A DNA stretch of 64,000 bases from Nocardioides sp. (GTDB lineage: Bacteria > Actinomycetota > Actinomycetes > Propionibacteriales > Nocardioidaceae). Below the pieces are notes generated by a model, which did not search any database, was not told the DNA's origin, and was given only the letters and a program-made list of their open reading frames with translations. The DNA lies in NCBI RefSeq assembly GCF_030150155.1, contig NZ_JASLGR010000059.1:70367-134366 (forward strand), read 5' to 3'. Shown piece by piece: positions 32,507-39,659 of this stretch. Each line of letters starts with the position of its first letter. The first letter of the stretch is position 1. The position numbers and the translations under genes are program-made.

Positions 32507-32672
32507 CGCCGGCGTCACGGCCCGTCTCGTGGTTCCCACGCGCCTCAACCTAGTGCCTGCTCCCCCGCACACCAGCGTCATCCCCCAGATGCGGTAAACC
32601 CGCTCTCGCCCAAGCTGGGTAACCCGTCGCACCGCCGCGTCCCGGGGCCGCGGGCGGCCTGAGCGTCGAACC

Positions 32673-33947
32673 ATGACCACTCGCCGCGCGCGTCACCACC
32701 GTGCCGTCGTCGCGCTGAGCGTCGGCGCAGCGCTCCTCGCCGGCTCGCTCGGTGCTGTCGGGACGGCCTCACCGTCCACGGCCGCCCCGGTCGCGGCGTG
32801 GGACAGGACGTTCGCGCTCAGCTCGGCGCCGGGATCGAAGCACACCCTCTATTTGGACTTCCTCGGCGGCACCGTCACCGGGACGTACTGGAACACCACC
32901 GCTCAGGCGGCCGCCATCACCGTGGCGCCGTTCAGCCTCGACGCCTACACCGCGCACTTCTCCCGCCTGGAGCTCGGCGCGATCCAGGCCGCCTGGGCGA
33001 CCGTGGCCCAGGATTACTCCCCCTTCGACATCAACGTCACCACAGCCCCGGCCCCCGCGGACGCGATCTCCCGCTCCTCGGCCGCCGACGACACCTGGGG
33101 CACCCGGGTGATGATCACCGACCAGGTCCCGACCATGACCGGGTGCGGCTGCGGCGGCAACGCCTGGCTGGGCTCCGCGGACCGGGTCAGCACGCCGGGC
33201 ACCCCGGCCTGGGTGATCACCGGCGACCTCGGGCTCTCCGCGCAGGACCCGGCCAGCCTGACCGGCCTGGGCATCGGCAACGCGATCAGCCACGAGGCCG
33301 GGCATACCTTCGGCCTGGTCCACCAGGGCCTGGGCTCCTCGGAGTACTACGAGCGCCAGGGCCTGTGGGCGCCGATCATGGGAGCCTCGTCGTTCGCTCC
33401 GATGACGCAGTGGAGCGATGGCCGGTACGCCGGTGGGCACCATGGCCAGGACGACATGGCGATCCTGCGCTCCGTGCTGGGCCCCACCCGCACGGCCCGG
33501 CGCGGGCCGTCGACGCTGAGCGTCGGCGCCACGACGTACGGCATGGTCACCGGTGCCAGCCAGGTCGACACCTATACGCTCGCGCCGAGCCGGCGCACCC
33601 GGACGGTCCGGATCACCGCCGCACCGACCGGCCTGGCCCCCGACCTCGACCTGCGGATGAGGGTGACCGACGACACCGGGCGGGTGGTCGGCACCGCGGC
33701 ACCGCGCAACGGCTCCGACGCCCTCGGCCAGTGGGTCACCGGCCTGGGCGCCGGCCTCACCCTCACCGTCGAGGCGGGCCACCGCTACACCGTCGACGTC
33801 GCGCCGAGCGGCAACCAGAGCACCCGACGGCAGAACTCCTCGGGGCTCTACGACACCTACTCGGCCTACGGGTCGGTCGGGGCCTACCGGCTCAGCGTCG
33901 CTCCATCCAGCGGAACCTGGGCTCGCCGCGCCCACGCCCGTCGCTAG
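32673..33947 (+). CDS. Secreted metzincin zinc protease with C-terminal PPC-like domain
   Basis: 424 residues. An N-terminal signal peptide is clear (RRARHHR, then AVVALSVGAALLAGSLGAVG, likely cleaved at STAA-APV near residue 38). The zinc motif is His207-Glu-x2-His211-x2-Gly-x2-His217 (HEAGHTFGLVH) and Met236 in PIMGAS is the Met-turn, so it is a metzincin. Cys residues (CGC at 158-160) precede it. Residues about 285-420 form a beta-rich domain like bacterial pre-peptidase C-terminal domains, which often bind surfaces or are removed. Function: extracellular peptide hydrolysis; substrate unknown. It is divergent from pncB and lies 48 bases before the MaoC gene. Confidence 0.85.
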   Translation: MTTRRARHHRAVVALSVGAALLAGSLGAVGTASPSTAAPVAAWDRTFALSSAPGSKHTLYLDFLGGTVTGTYWNTTAQAAAITVAPFSLDAYTAHFSRLELGAIQAAWATVAQDYSPFDINVTTAPAPADAISRSSAADDTWGTRVMITDQVPTMTGCGCGGNAWLGSADRVSTPGTPAWVITGDLGLSAQDPASLTGLGIGNAISHEAGHTFGLVHQGLGSSEYYERQGLWAPIMGASSFAPMTQWSDGRYAGGHHGQDDMAILRSVLGPTRTARRGPSTLSVGATTYGMVTGASQVDTYTLAPSRRTRTVRITAAPTGLAPDLDLRMRVTDDTGRVVGTAAPRNGSDALGQWVTGLGAGLTLTVEAGHRYTVDVAPSGNQSTRRQNSSGLYDTYSAYGSVGAYRLSVAPSSGTWARRAHARR

Positions 33948-33995
33948 CGTGTCGGCTCCGCACCCGCCCGGGTGCAACCGATTCCAGGAGTCGAC

Positions 33996-34883
33996 ATGTT
34001 CACACTGGTGGTCCACGGCACCCACCTGATGCAGTTCGCCCGCGCGATCGGCGACCAGACGCCGGCGTACGACGAGATCGGCCGGCTGTGCGCCGACGGC
34101 ACCGTCGACGCCCTGGTCGCCCCGCCGACGTTCCTGATGGCCGCCGACCACTTCGATCCCGACTTCCCCCGGCGCCCCCGTCCGGGACAACCGTGGCTCG
34201 GCACCCACGACCCGCGACCGAACCCGCCGATCGGGTTCCACATGGAGCAGCACTTCACCTTCCACCAGCCCGTCCGCGCCGGCCAGGTCCTGGTCGCCGA
34301 GGCACGACCGGGAGCGGCCTGGGAGAAGTCAGGGCGCCGGGTCGGGACGATGCGGTTCGCCGAGACCCTGACCGACTACCGGACCCCGGCAGGCGACCTG
34401 GTCGCCACGGCCCGGTGGGTGCAGGCCCACGTGCAGCAGCGCCCCGCCGAGGCGAGCGCGCCGGCCGTCACCGAGAGGGGCACCCCGCTGCCGGGCGAGG
34501 GGTGGGAGACGGTGCTCACCACCGAGCTCACCCGCGCCCAGCTGGTGATGTACGCCGGGGCCTCGGGGGACTTCGCGCCGCTGCACACCGACGAGCTCTA
34601 TGCCCGTGAACGTGGCTACCCGGGCGTCTTCGCCCACGGGATGCTGACGATGGGGATGAGCGGACGTGGCGTCACCGATCGGTTCGGCCATGCCGCGGTG
34701 CGTGCCTTCGGCGGGCGGATGACCGGTCAGGCCTGGCCCGGCGACCGGCTGGTCGCAACCACCCGGATCACCGCTGAGACACCGACCCCCGAGGGCCGGG
34801 TCGTCGACCTGGCCGTCACCACCCGCAACCAGTCCGGGACGGTCCTCTTCGCGGGCACCGCCACGGTGCTGGTCGAGGACTAG
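33996..34883 (+). CDS. Double hot-dog (MaoC/FAS1-type) dehydratase-like protein
   Basis: 295 residues. The N-terminal half has a degenerate hot-dog (MQFARAIGDQTPAYDE ... VAPPTFLMAADHF), the C-terminal half the active MaoC one, with YAGASGDFAPLHTDELYARERGYPGVFAHGMLTMG holding the Asp and His of the hydratase 2 motif. Such proteins hydrate enoyl-CoA or act as beta-hydroxyacyl dehydratases in fatty acid or steroid side-chain metabolism. ATG 33996 has AGGAG 6 bases upstream, preferred over 33972. Its stop overlaps the convergent acetyltransferase by 4 bases. Confidence 0.85.
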   Translation: MFTLVVHGTHLMQFARAIGDQTPAYDEIGRLCADGTVDALVAPPTFLMAADHFDPDFPRRPRPGQPWLGTHDPRPNPPIGFHMEQHFTFHQPVRAGQVLVAEARPGAAWEKSGRRVGTMRFAETLTDYRTPAGDLVATARWVQAHVQQRPAEASAPAVTERGTPLPGEGWETVLTTELTRAQLVMYAGASGDFAPLHTDELYARERGYPGVFAHGMLTMGMSGRGVTDRFGHAAVRAFGGRMTGQAWPGDRLVATTRITAETPTPEGRVVDLAVTTRNQSGTVLFAGTATVLVED

Positions 34884-35482
34884 GAGAGGGTCCCGTCGGG
34901 GTCCGTCGGCAGCCCCAGCACGTCGAAGCTGCGCTCCCCCAGGGCGAACCCGCCGATGCGACGCCAGCCGAGCCGGGCGTGGACGGTCTGGGAGAGGGTG
35001 TTGGTGCTCTCGATGAACGCCACCGCGACGGCGTACGTCGTCACGTTGGCCTCCAGCAGCCGGGTGAGCAGCCCGCGCAGGATCCCGCGTCCCCGGAAGG
35101 CCTCGTCCACCACGACCGGGCCGTAGAGGAAGTAGCGGCCCGGGCCGAACACCTCGGCGGCGACCCGGTTGGTCTCCCCGGCCGGCCCGGTGCCGACCGT
35201 TCCCGGTGCGGAGCTGATCGCCACTCCGGCCAGGGTGCCGGCCTCCTCGGCGACCCAGATCCCCGGCCCGTCGGCCAGCGCGGCGAGGGTCGCCGGCGTC
35301 CACTCGCCCTGCACGAAGCCGCGTTCGGCACGTTCGCGCGCCGAGAGCCCGACGCCCCGGTGGCGGTCGATCAGGTCGAGGATCGCGGACTCGTCCCGTG
35401 GTTCGGCCGGCCGGAGGCGCACGGTCGCGTCGGAAGGGGGCTGCGTGGGGCTCACCTCGCCAACGTAACCGGCGCCGCCCAC
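34880..35482 (-). CDS. GNAT family N-acetyltransferase
   Basis: 200 residues. VRLRPAEPRDESAILDLIDRH is the first strand-helix, IWVAEEAGTLAGVAI the second strand, then LYGPVVVDEAFRGRGILRGLLTRLLE, which holds the acetyl-CoA loop R-G-R-G-I, and IESTNTLSQTVHARLGWRRIGGF, the C-terminal GNAT arm. The substrate is unknown. GTG at 35482 is used; another GTG at 35455 is possible. It converges on the dehydratase and is divergent from a methyltransferase, and so stands alone. Confidence 0.82.
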   Translation of the reverse strand: MGGAGYVGEVSPTQPPSDATVRLRPAEPRDESAILDLIDRHRGVGLSARERAERGFVQGEWTPATLAALADGPGIWVAEEAGTLAGVAISSAPGTVGTGPAGETNRVAAEVFGPGRYFLYGPVVVDEAFRGRGILRGLLTRLLEANVTTYAVAVAFIESTNTLSQTVHARLGWRRIGGFALGERSFDVLGLPTDPDGTLS

Positions 35483-35523
35483 CGCTACGGTGACCTGCGT
35501 GAACCAGCGGCGACAGGATCGGC

Positions 35524-37029
35524 GTGCCTAACAACGAGCTCGGTGACTTCCAGACGCCGAGCGCGCTGGCGTTGCGCTGTCTGACGGTGCTCGGAGTGCC
35601 CGCGCACGCCCGGGTGCTGGAGCCGACCTGTGGCCGCGGCGCGTTCCTGGAGGCGGCCGCCACGCTGAGCCCGGACACCGAGCGGATCGGCATCGAGCTC
35701 CAGCCCGCGTACGCCGCCGAGGCACGCCGTTGGGCCGACGTCCGGGTGGCGAACATCTTCACCACCGACCTGCGCCGAGACCTGACCTGGCGCAGCGACG
35801 GGCCGCTGTACGTCGTCGGCAACCCGCCCTGGGTGACCTCGGCCGATCTGCGCCGGATGGAGTCGTCCAACCTCCCGGTCAAGGAGAACCTGAAGGGTGC
35901 CCGGGGCCTGGACGCGATGCTCGGGTCGAGCAACTTCGACGTGGCGGAGTACATCATCGCCCGGGCCCTGGAGGCGCACCGCGACCAGCCGGTCGTGCTG
36001 GGGATGCTCTGCAAGACCCAGGTCGCCCGCAACGTACTCGGCCACGCCGCCGCGCAGGGGTGGCCGGTGGCCGAGGCACACCTGTACCGGATCGACGCCC
36101 GGACCTGGTTCGACGCCGGGGTGGACGCCTGCTGGTTCACGGTCCGCCTCGACGCGGGCCGACCGACCGATCACACCTGCCTGATCCACGACGACCTGTT
36201 CGCCACGACGCCCGACGTCGAGGGACGGCGGTTCGGGGTGGTGGACGGCCTGGTGGTCTCCGACGTGGCGCGGTACACGGCCGTCCGTGAGGCCGACGGC
36301 CGGTCGCCGTACGAGTGGCGCTCGGGGCTCAAGCACGATGCAGCGCGCGTCTTCGAGCTCGCCGCCCTGCCCGAGCCCGCCACGCAGGCCGGCGTACCGG
36401 TCGATCTGGAGTCCGAGTACGTGCTGCCGCTGCTCAAGTCGACCGACCTATTCCGGGGACGGCATCGCGAGCTGGGGCGGTGGGTGATCGTTCCGCAGCG
36501 CACCTTCGGGGCCGAGACCACGACGCTGGCCCGCACCGCGCCCCGGTTGTGGCGCTACCTGAACGAGCATGCGGCGGTGCTCGACGCGCGCCGGTCCTCG
36601 ATCTATCGCAACCGGCCGCGGTTCTCGGTGTTCGGCCACGGCGAGTACACCTATGCGCCGTACAAGGTCGCCGTCTCCGGGCTGCACAAGGAGCCGCGGT
36701 TCCGTCTGCTGGGGCCGCTCCGGGACCAGCCGGTGGTGCTCGACGACACCTGCTACTTCGCGCCGTTCAGCGATCCGACAGAGGCGGCGGTGGCCACCGC
36801 GGTGCTCACCAGCAGGCCGTGCCTGGACCTGATCGACTCCCTGGTCTTCTGGGACTCCAAGCGGCCGGTGACGAAGAAGGTGCTGGCACGCCTGGATCTG
36901 AACCGGCTGCCGCTCGATCCCGCGTCGGTGGTGACGCAGGCTGGCGCGTACGCCGCTGAGGCGGGCCTGACCTTCGACGCCGACGCTGCGCGTGGCATGG
37001 TCGGCGCCCTGGGCCGGCGGCACGACTGA
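35524..37029 (+). CDS. Solo adenine-type (N6) DNA methyltransferase, NPPW class
   Basis: 501 residues. DFQTP near residue 9 is the usual start (motif X region); motif I is VLEPTCGRGAFLEAA (31-45); motif IV is NPPW at 100-103, the catalytic signature of amino-DNA methyltransferases (adenine type mostly). The rest has no endonuclease or helicase motif, but the 250-500 part may be a target recognition domain, as in type IIG/Eco57I-like enzymes. GTG 35524 has AGGA 6 bases upstream. No restriction gene adjoins; the neighbouring HNH protein is DUF222-type and on the other strand. It may mark DNA for defence, regulation or replication; recognition sequence unknown. Confidence 0.8.
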   Translation: MPNNELGDFQTPSALALRCLTVLGVPAHARVLEPTCGRGAFLEAAATLSPDTERIGIELQPAYAAEARRWADVRVANIFTTDLRRDLTWRSDGPLYVVGNPPWVTSADLRRMESSNLPVKENLKGARGLDAMLGSSNFDVAEYIIARALEAHRDQPVVLGMLCKTQVARNVLGHAAAQGWPVAEAHLYRIDARTWFDAGVDACWFTVRLDAGRPTDHTCLIHDDLFATTPDVEGRRFGVVDGLVVSDVARYTAVREADGRSPYEWRSGLKHDAARVFELAALPEPATQAGVPVDLESEYVLPLLKSTDLFRGRHRELGRWVIVPQRTFGAETTTLARTAPRLWRYLNEHAAVLDARRSSIYRNRPRFSVFGHGEYTYAPYKVAVSGLHKEPRFRLLGPLRDQPVVLDDTCYFAPFSDPTEAAVATAVLTSRPCLDLIDSLVFWDSKRPVTKKVLARLDLNRLPLDPASVVTQAGAYAAEAGLTFDADAARGMVGALGRRHD

Positions 37030-37064
37030 ACCAGGTCAGTGCCGGTGCACGATCGAACGTCGTG

Positions 37065-38312
37065 TCACGGACCGCCGATGGTAGGCAGCGAAGTCGAGCC
37101 GGTCTGGGTGCGGAGGTAGGACCGGCCGGCCGGGCTGGTCCAGAGGTAGATGCCGGGTTCGAGGTGCTGGTATTGCCAACCGCTGTGGGTCTTGAGGCGG
37201 TGGTGGTGGCGGCACAGGGGTGCGAGGTTGGTGCTGGTGGTCTGGCCGGGTGGGCCTTGGTTCTCATAGGGGGTGATGTGGTCCAGGTCGGAAGCCCGGG
37301 CTGGTCGGTCGCACCAGGGGTGGACGCAGGTCCGGTTGATCAGGATCGCTTGTTCCCGCATGGTCTCGGACGGGACATACCCATCACGCGTGTGAGATTC
37401 GGCGAGGTCGAGGACGGGACGGATGATCACCTTCGTGCCGGCGGTGCGGCACCACTCGGCTACCCGTTCGACCGGGGCGAGAGTGTTGCCGGCTTCGATG
37501 TGGGCGATGGGTGAGTCGGGGGTGAGGTGGACGTAGGTGTGCACCACCCGCGTCACGGCATCGGGAGTCTCCTCGGCTGATCCCGCCAACTGGCGGCGTG
37601 CGATCACCCCGACTGCCTTCGCGCGGCGGACGTCCAGAGGTTCGGGCTCAGAGTCCGGGCTGGATGCGTCGAGGGTGGCGAGTTCGGCGGCGACCTCCTG
37701 GATCGCTGCCTCGAAGTCAGCAGCGTCAGCGGCATCCAGGCGGCCGAACACGTCCGCGAGGCCGTCGGGCTGCCCGGCCCCGGAGACACTGATCGCCCGG
37801 CCCTCGGCTGCCGCCCTTGCTCGGGCCACAGCCGCATCAGGGTCGCTCAGGATCTCGGCCAGGACGACCATGCGGCGGAGGCGTGCCATCCCGACCCGGT
37901 GGGCGATCGGGGCGATGGCCTCGTCGACGTACCGCGCACCCTCGGCCGGGACACCGCGCAGCGTCGCGGCGACCTGACGGGCCCGCCACACCTCAACCCT
38001 GCCTTCTCGGACGGCAGCCAGAGTCTCGGGGAACCGCCACGCCAGGTCCCACGCGTCAGCGAGGTAGGCCAGTGCAGCGTGGGGGCTCATCTGAGCGAAC
38101 GCAGCGAACTCCGCGACTGCTTCCTCCCCGATGGGAGGACAGCCGTCACCACCGACGGGCATCTCCAGGCCGTACCGCTGCTCCACAGGCTCCGTGTCGG
38201 CCACCAGACTCAGCCAGCGGATTGCCTTGTCCAAGGCCTTCACCTCACGACGACGGGCCTTGGCCTGGTCGACACGCCAGCCCTCCAACAGCGCCTCCGC
38301 ACTGCTGGTCAC
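37065..38312 (-). CDS. DUF222 plus HNH endonuclease protein (13E12-repeat type)
   Basis: 415 residues. Residues about 20-290 are the DUF222 helical domain (VAEFAAFAQMSPHAALAYLADAWDLAWRFPETLAAVREGRVE...RQVAATL), residues about 325-400 an HNH nuclease: CVHPWCDRPARASDLDHITPY, then TSTNLAPLCRHHHRLKTHSGW with the Asp-His, Asn and His-His-x-x-K-T of this class and Cys pairs for zinc. These proteins occur in many copies in actinobacterial genomes and related genes make the 13E12 repeat in mycobacteria; role unknown. GTG 38312 has GGAG 7 bases upstream, but ATG 38342 is also open. Confidence 0.85.
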   Translation of the reverse strand: MTSSAEALLEGWRVDQAKARRREVKALDKAIRWLSLVADTEPVEQRYGLEMPVGGDGCPPIGEEAVAEFAAFAQMSPHAALAYLADAWDLAWRFPETLAAVREGRVEVWRARQVAATLRGVPAEGARYVDEAIAPIAHRVGMARLRRMVVLAEILSDPDAAVARARAAAEGRAISVSGAGQPDGLADVFGRLDAADAADFEAAIQEVAAELATLDASSPDSEPEPLDVRRAKAVGVIARRQLAGSAEETPDAVTRVVHTYVHLTPDSPIAHIEAGNTLAPVERVAEWCRTAGTKVIIRPVLDLAESHTRDGYVPSETMREQAILINRTCVHPWCDRPARASDLDHITPYENQGPPGQTTSTNLAPLCRHHHRLKTHSGWQYQHLEPGIYLWTSPAGRSYLRTQTGSTSLPTIGGP

Positions 38313-38392
38313 TCCCGCTCCGCCCTTCGGCCTCATACCCATCACAGTATGGGAAGCCACCGACAAAACCTGACGCCCAGATCGCCACCCGG

Positions 38393-39106
38393 TCAGCGCG
38401 CGATCCTGATCCACTCCTGCTGTCCCTGGTCGTGGCCATCGACCAGCTCCCACATCAGCAGCAGCTCCTGCCCCACCGCCTTCGCCGGTACGGCGAACCG
38501 CATCACGAACCGGGTGCTGCCGCCGACCGGGATCGGGGCGAGACCGTCGCAGTTCAGGCGCCCGGTCATGCGTCCCGGGGACCGCGCATTGGGATTCTCG
38601 GACCACCACTGTTGGACGAAGGCCGGACACGGGGCGAGGTCGACGGCGGCGTCGCTGTGATTGGTGAGGGTGACGACGTACTCGATCGTCGAACCGAGAC
38701 TGACACTCGACGGCAGTGTCAGGGTCGCCTGAAGTCCCGGCCAGCGCGCGGGCGGATCCACGTACCCCGGCTCGGGCACCGACGGTGCGACCCACGGGAC
38801 GGCGTCGGTGCGGTCGCTCCACGGCACTGCGCTCCCCGTGTCCACCCCACTCGGAGACGGCGTCGGCGAGGTCACGGCCGGCACGTCCGGTGTCGCCGGG
38901 GCGAGCCCCCAGCGCAGGAGCGGGATGCCGAGCGCACAGAGGGCGACGACGACTGCGGCCAGCAGCATGACACGCGCCTTCGGGCCGAGAAGCCGCCGCG
39001 TCTCGCGACCACCGCTCGGAACGTCGATGGTCGCCGCCGCGGCGGCCAACAAGGCCCTGACCTCGTCCTCCTGGTCCGGGGTGAGGGGAGGTGCGTCAGA
39101 AGACAT
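38393..39106 (-). CDS. Single-pass membrane protein paired with ECF sigma factor, possible anti-sigma
   Basis: 237 residues. An acidic cytoplasmic N-terminus (LTPDQEDEVRALLAAAAATIDVP), then one transmembrane helix near residues 44-66 (ARVMLLAAVVVALCALGIPLL), a Pro/Ser/Thr-rich linker and an extracellular beta-rich part with an immunoglobulin-like look (LTLPSSVSLGSTIEYVVTLTNHSDAAVDLAPCP, two Cys). Its start overlaps the sigma gene by 11 bases. Topology and coupling are those of membrane anti-sigma factors, but no zinc anti-sigma HxxxCxxC motif is seen. The outer domain may sense a cell-envelope ligand; that is inference. Confidence 0.6.
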   Translation of the reverse strand: MSSDAPPLTPDQEDEVRALLAAAAATIDVPSGGRETRRLLGPKARVMLLAAVVVALCALGIPLLRWGLAPATPDVPAVTSPTPSPSGVDTGSAVPWSDRTDAVPWVAPSVPEPGYVDPPARWPGLQATLTLPSSVSLGSTIEYVVTLTNHSDAAVDLAPCPAFVQQWWSENPNARSPGRMTGRLNCDGLAPIPVGGSTRFVMRFAVPAKAVGQELLLMWELVDGHDQGQQEWIRIAR

Positions 39107-39566
39107 CGGGACTCCTCAGGTCGGCGGCCAGTCCCGTGATCCCGCGGGCGGCTCGGCTCTTCACGGTGCCCGGCGCGATGCCGAGGGCCGCGGCGATCTC
39201 TCGTTCCGACATGCCCGCGTAGTAGCGCAGCACCAGCACCTCACGTTGGGGCGGGTCGAGGCGTGCCAACGCGCGCCGAACGGCGATCCCGGTGGTCTCG
39301 TCGGCGTGCTGAGCCGTGTCGGGCAGTACGTCGGTCGGGACCTCCCCGTTCCAGCGACGCCCGACCGCATCGCGCCAGGTGTTCACCACGATGGTGTGCA
39401 CATAGGCGTCGGGCCGCTCGGCGCGTTGCACCTTCCGCCACTGGCGGTAGCAGCGCAGCAGGGCCGTCTGGACGACGTCCTCCGCGTCGCGCACCGGGCA
39501 TCCCAGCAGGACCACGGTCCGCACCAACGCGGTGCGCCGCGTGGCGACGTACTCGCTGTAGTCCAT
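39096..39566 (-). CDS. SigE-family ECF RNA polymerase sigma factor
   Basis: 156 residues, only regions 2 and 4. Region 2: DAEDVVQTALLRCYRQWRKVQRAERPDAYVHTIVVNTWRDAVGRR, region 4: LDPPQREVLVLRYYAGMSEREIAAALGIAPGTVKSRAARGI with its helix-turn-helix. Short length and the YVATRRTALVRTVVLLG start are those of the Streptomyces SigE-family (small ECF). A GGAAC-type promoter lies 33-61 bases upstream, suggesting self-control. It is followed by an overlapping membrane gene, probably its regulator. Confidence 0.92.
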   Translation of the reverse strand: MDYSEYVATRRTALVRTVVLLGCPVRDAEDVVQTALLRCYRQWRKVQRAERPDAYVHTIVVNTWRDAVGRRWNGEVPTDVLPDTAQHADETTGIAVRRALARLDPPQREVLVLRYYAGMSEREIAAALGIAPGTVKSRAARGITGLAADLRSPDVF

Positions 39567-39598
39567 CGGCCCTGCCTTCCGTGGGTGCCCTCTCCCTC

Positions 39599-39627
39599 TC
39601 AGACTGGCGAACCGTCAGATCGGTTCC
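39599..39627 (-). promoter_or_regulatory. Candidate ECF promoter of the sigE-like gene
   Basis: On the minus strand GGAACC (39627-39622) is followed after 17 bases by GTCTGA (39604-39599). It resembles the GGAAC-N16-17-(C)GTC pattern of ECF factors. The start would lie about 25 bases before the ATG, so autoregulation is possible. Confidence 0.4.
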
Positions 39628-39659
39628 CTGCCGTGGCACCCTACGGTCGGATGCTCCGC

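Noticed and set aside
35524..38312. Methyltransferase plus HNH protein as a restriction-modification system
   Set aside because: The HNH gene is on the opposite strand, convergent, and has the DUF222 domain of a many-copy actinobacterial family that does not pair with methylases as far as I know.
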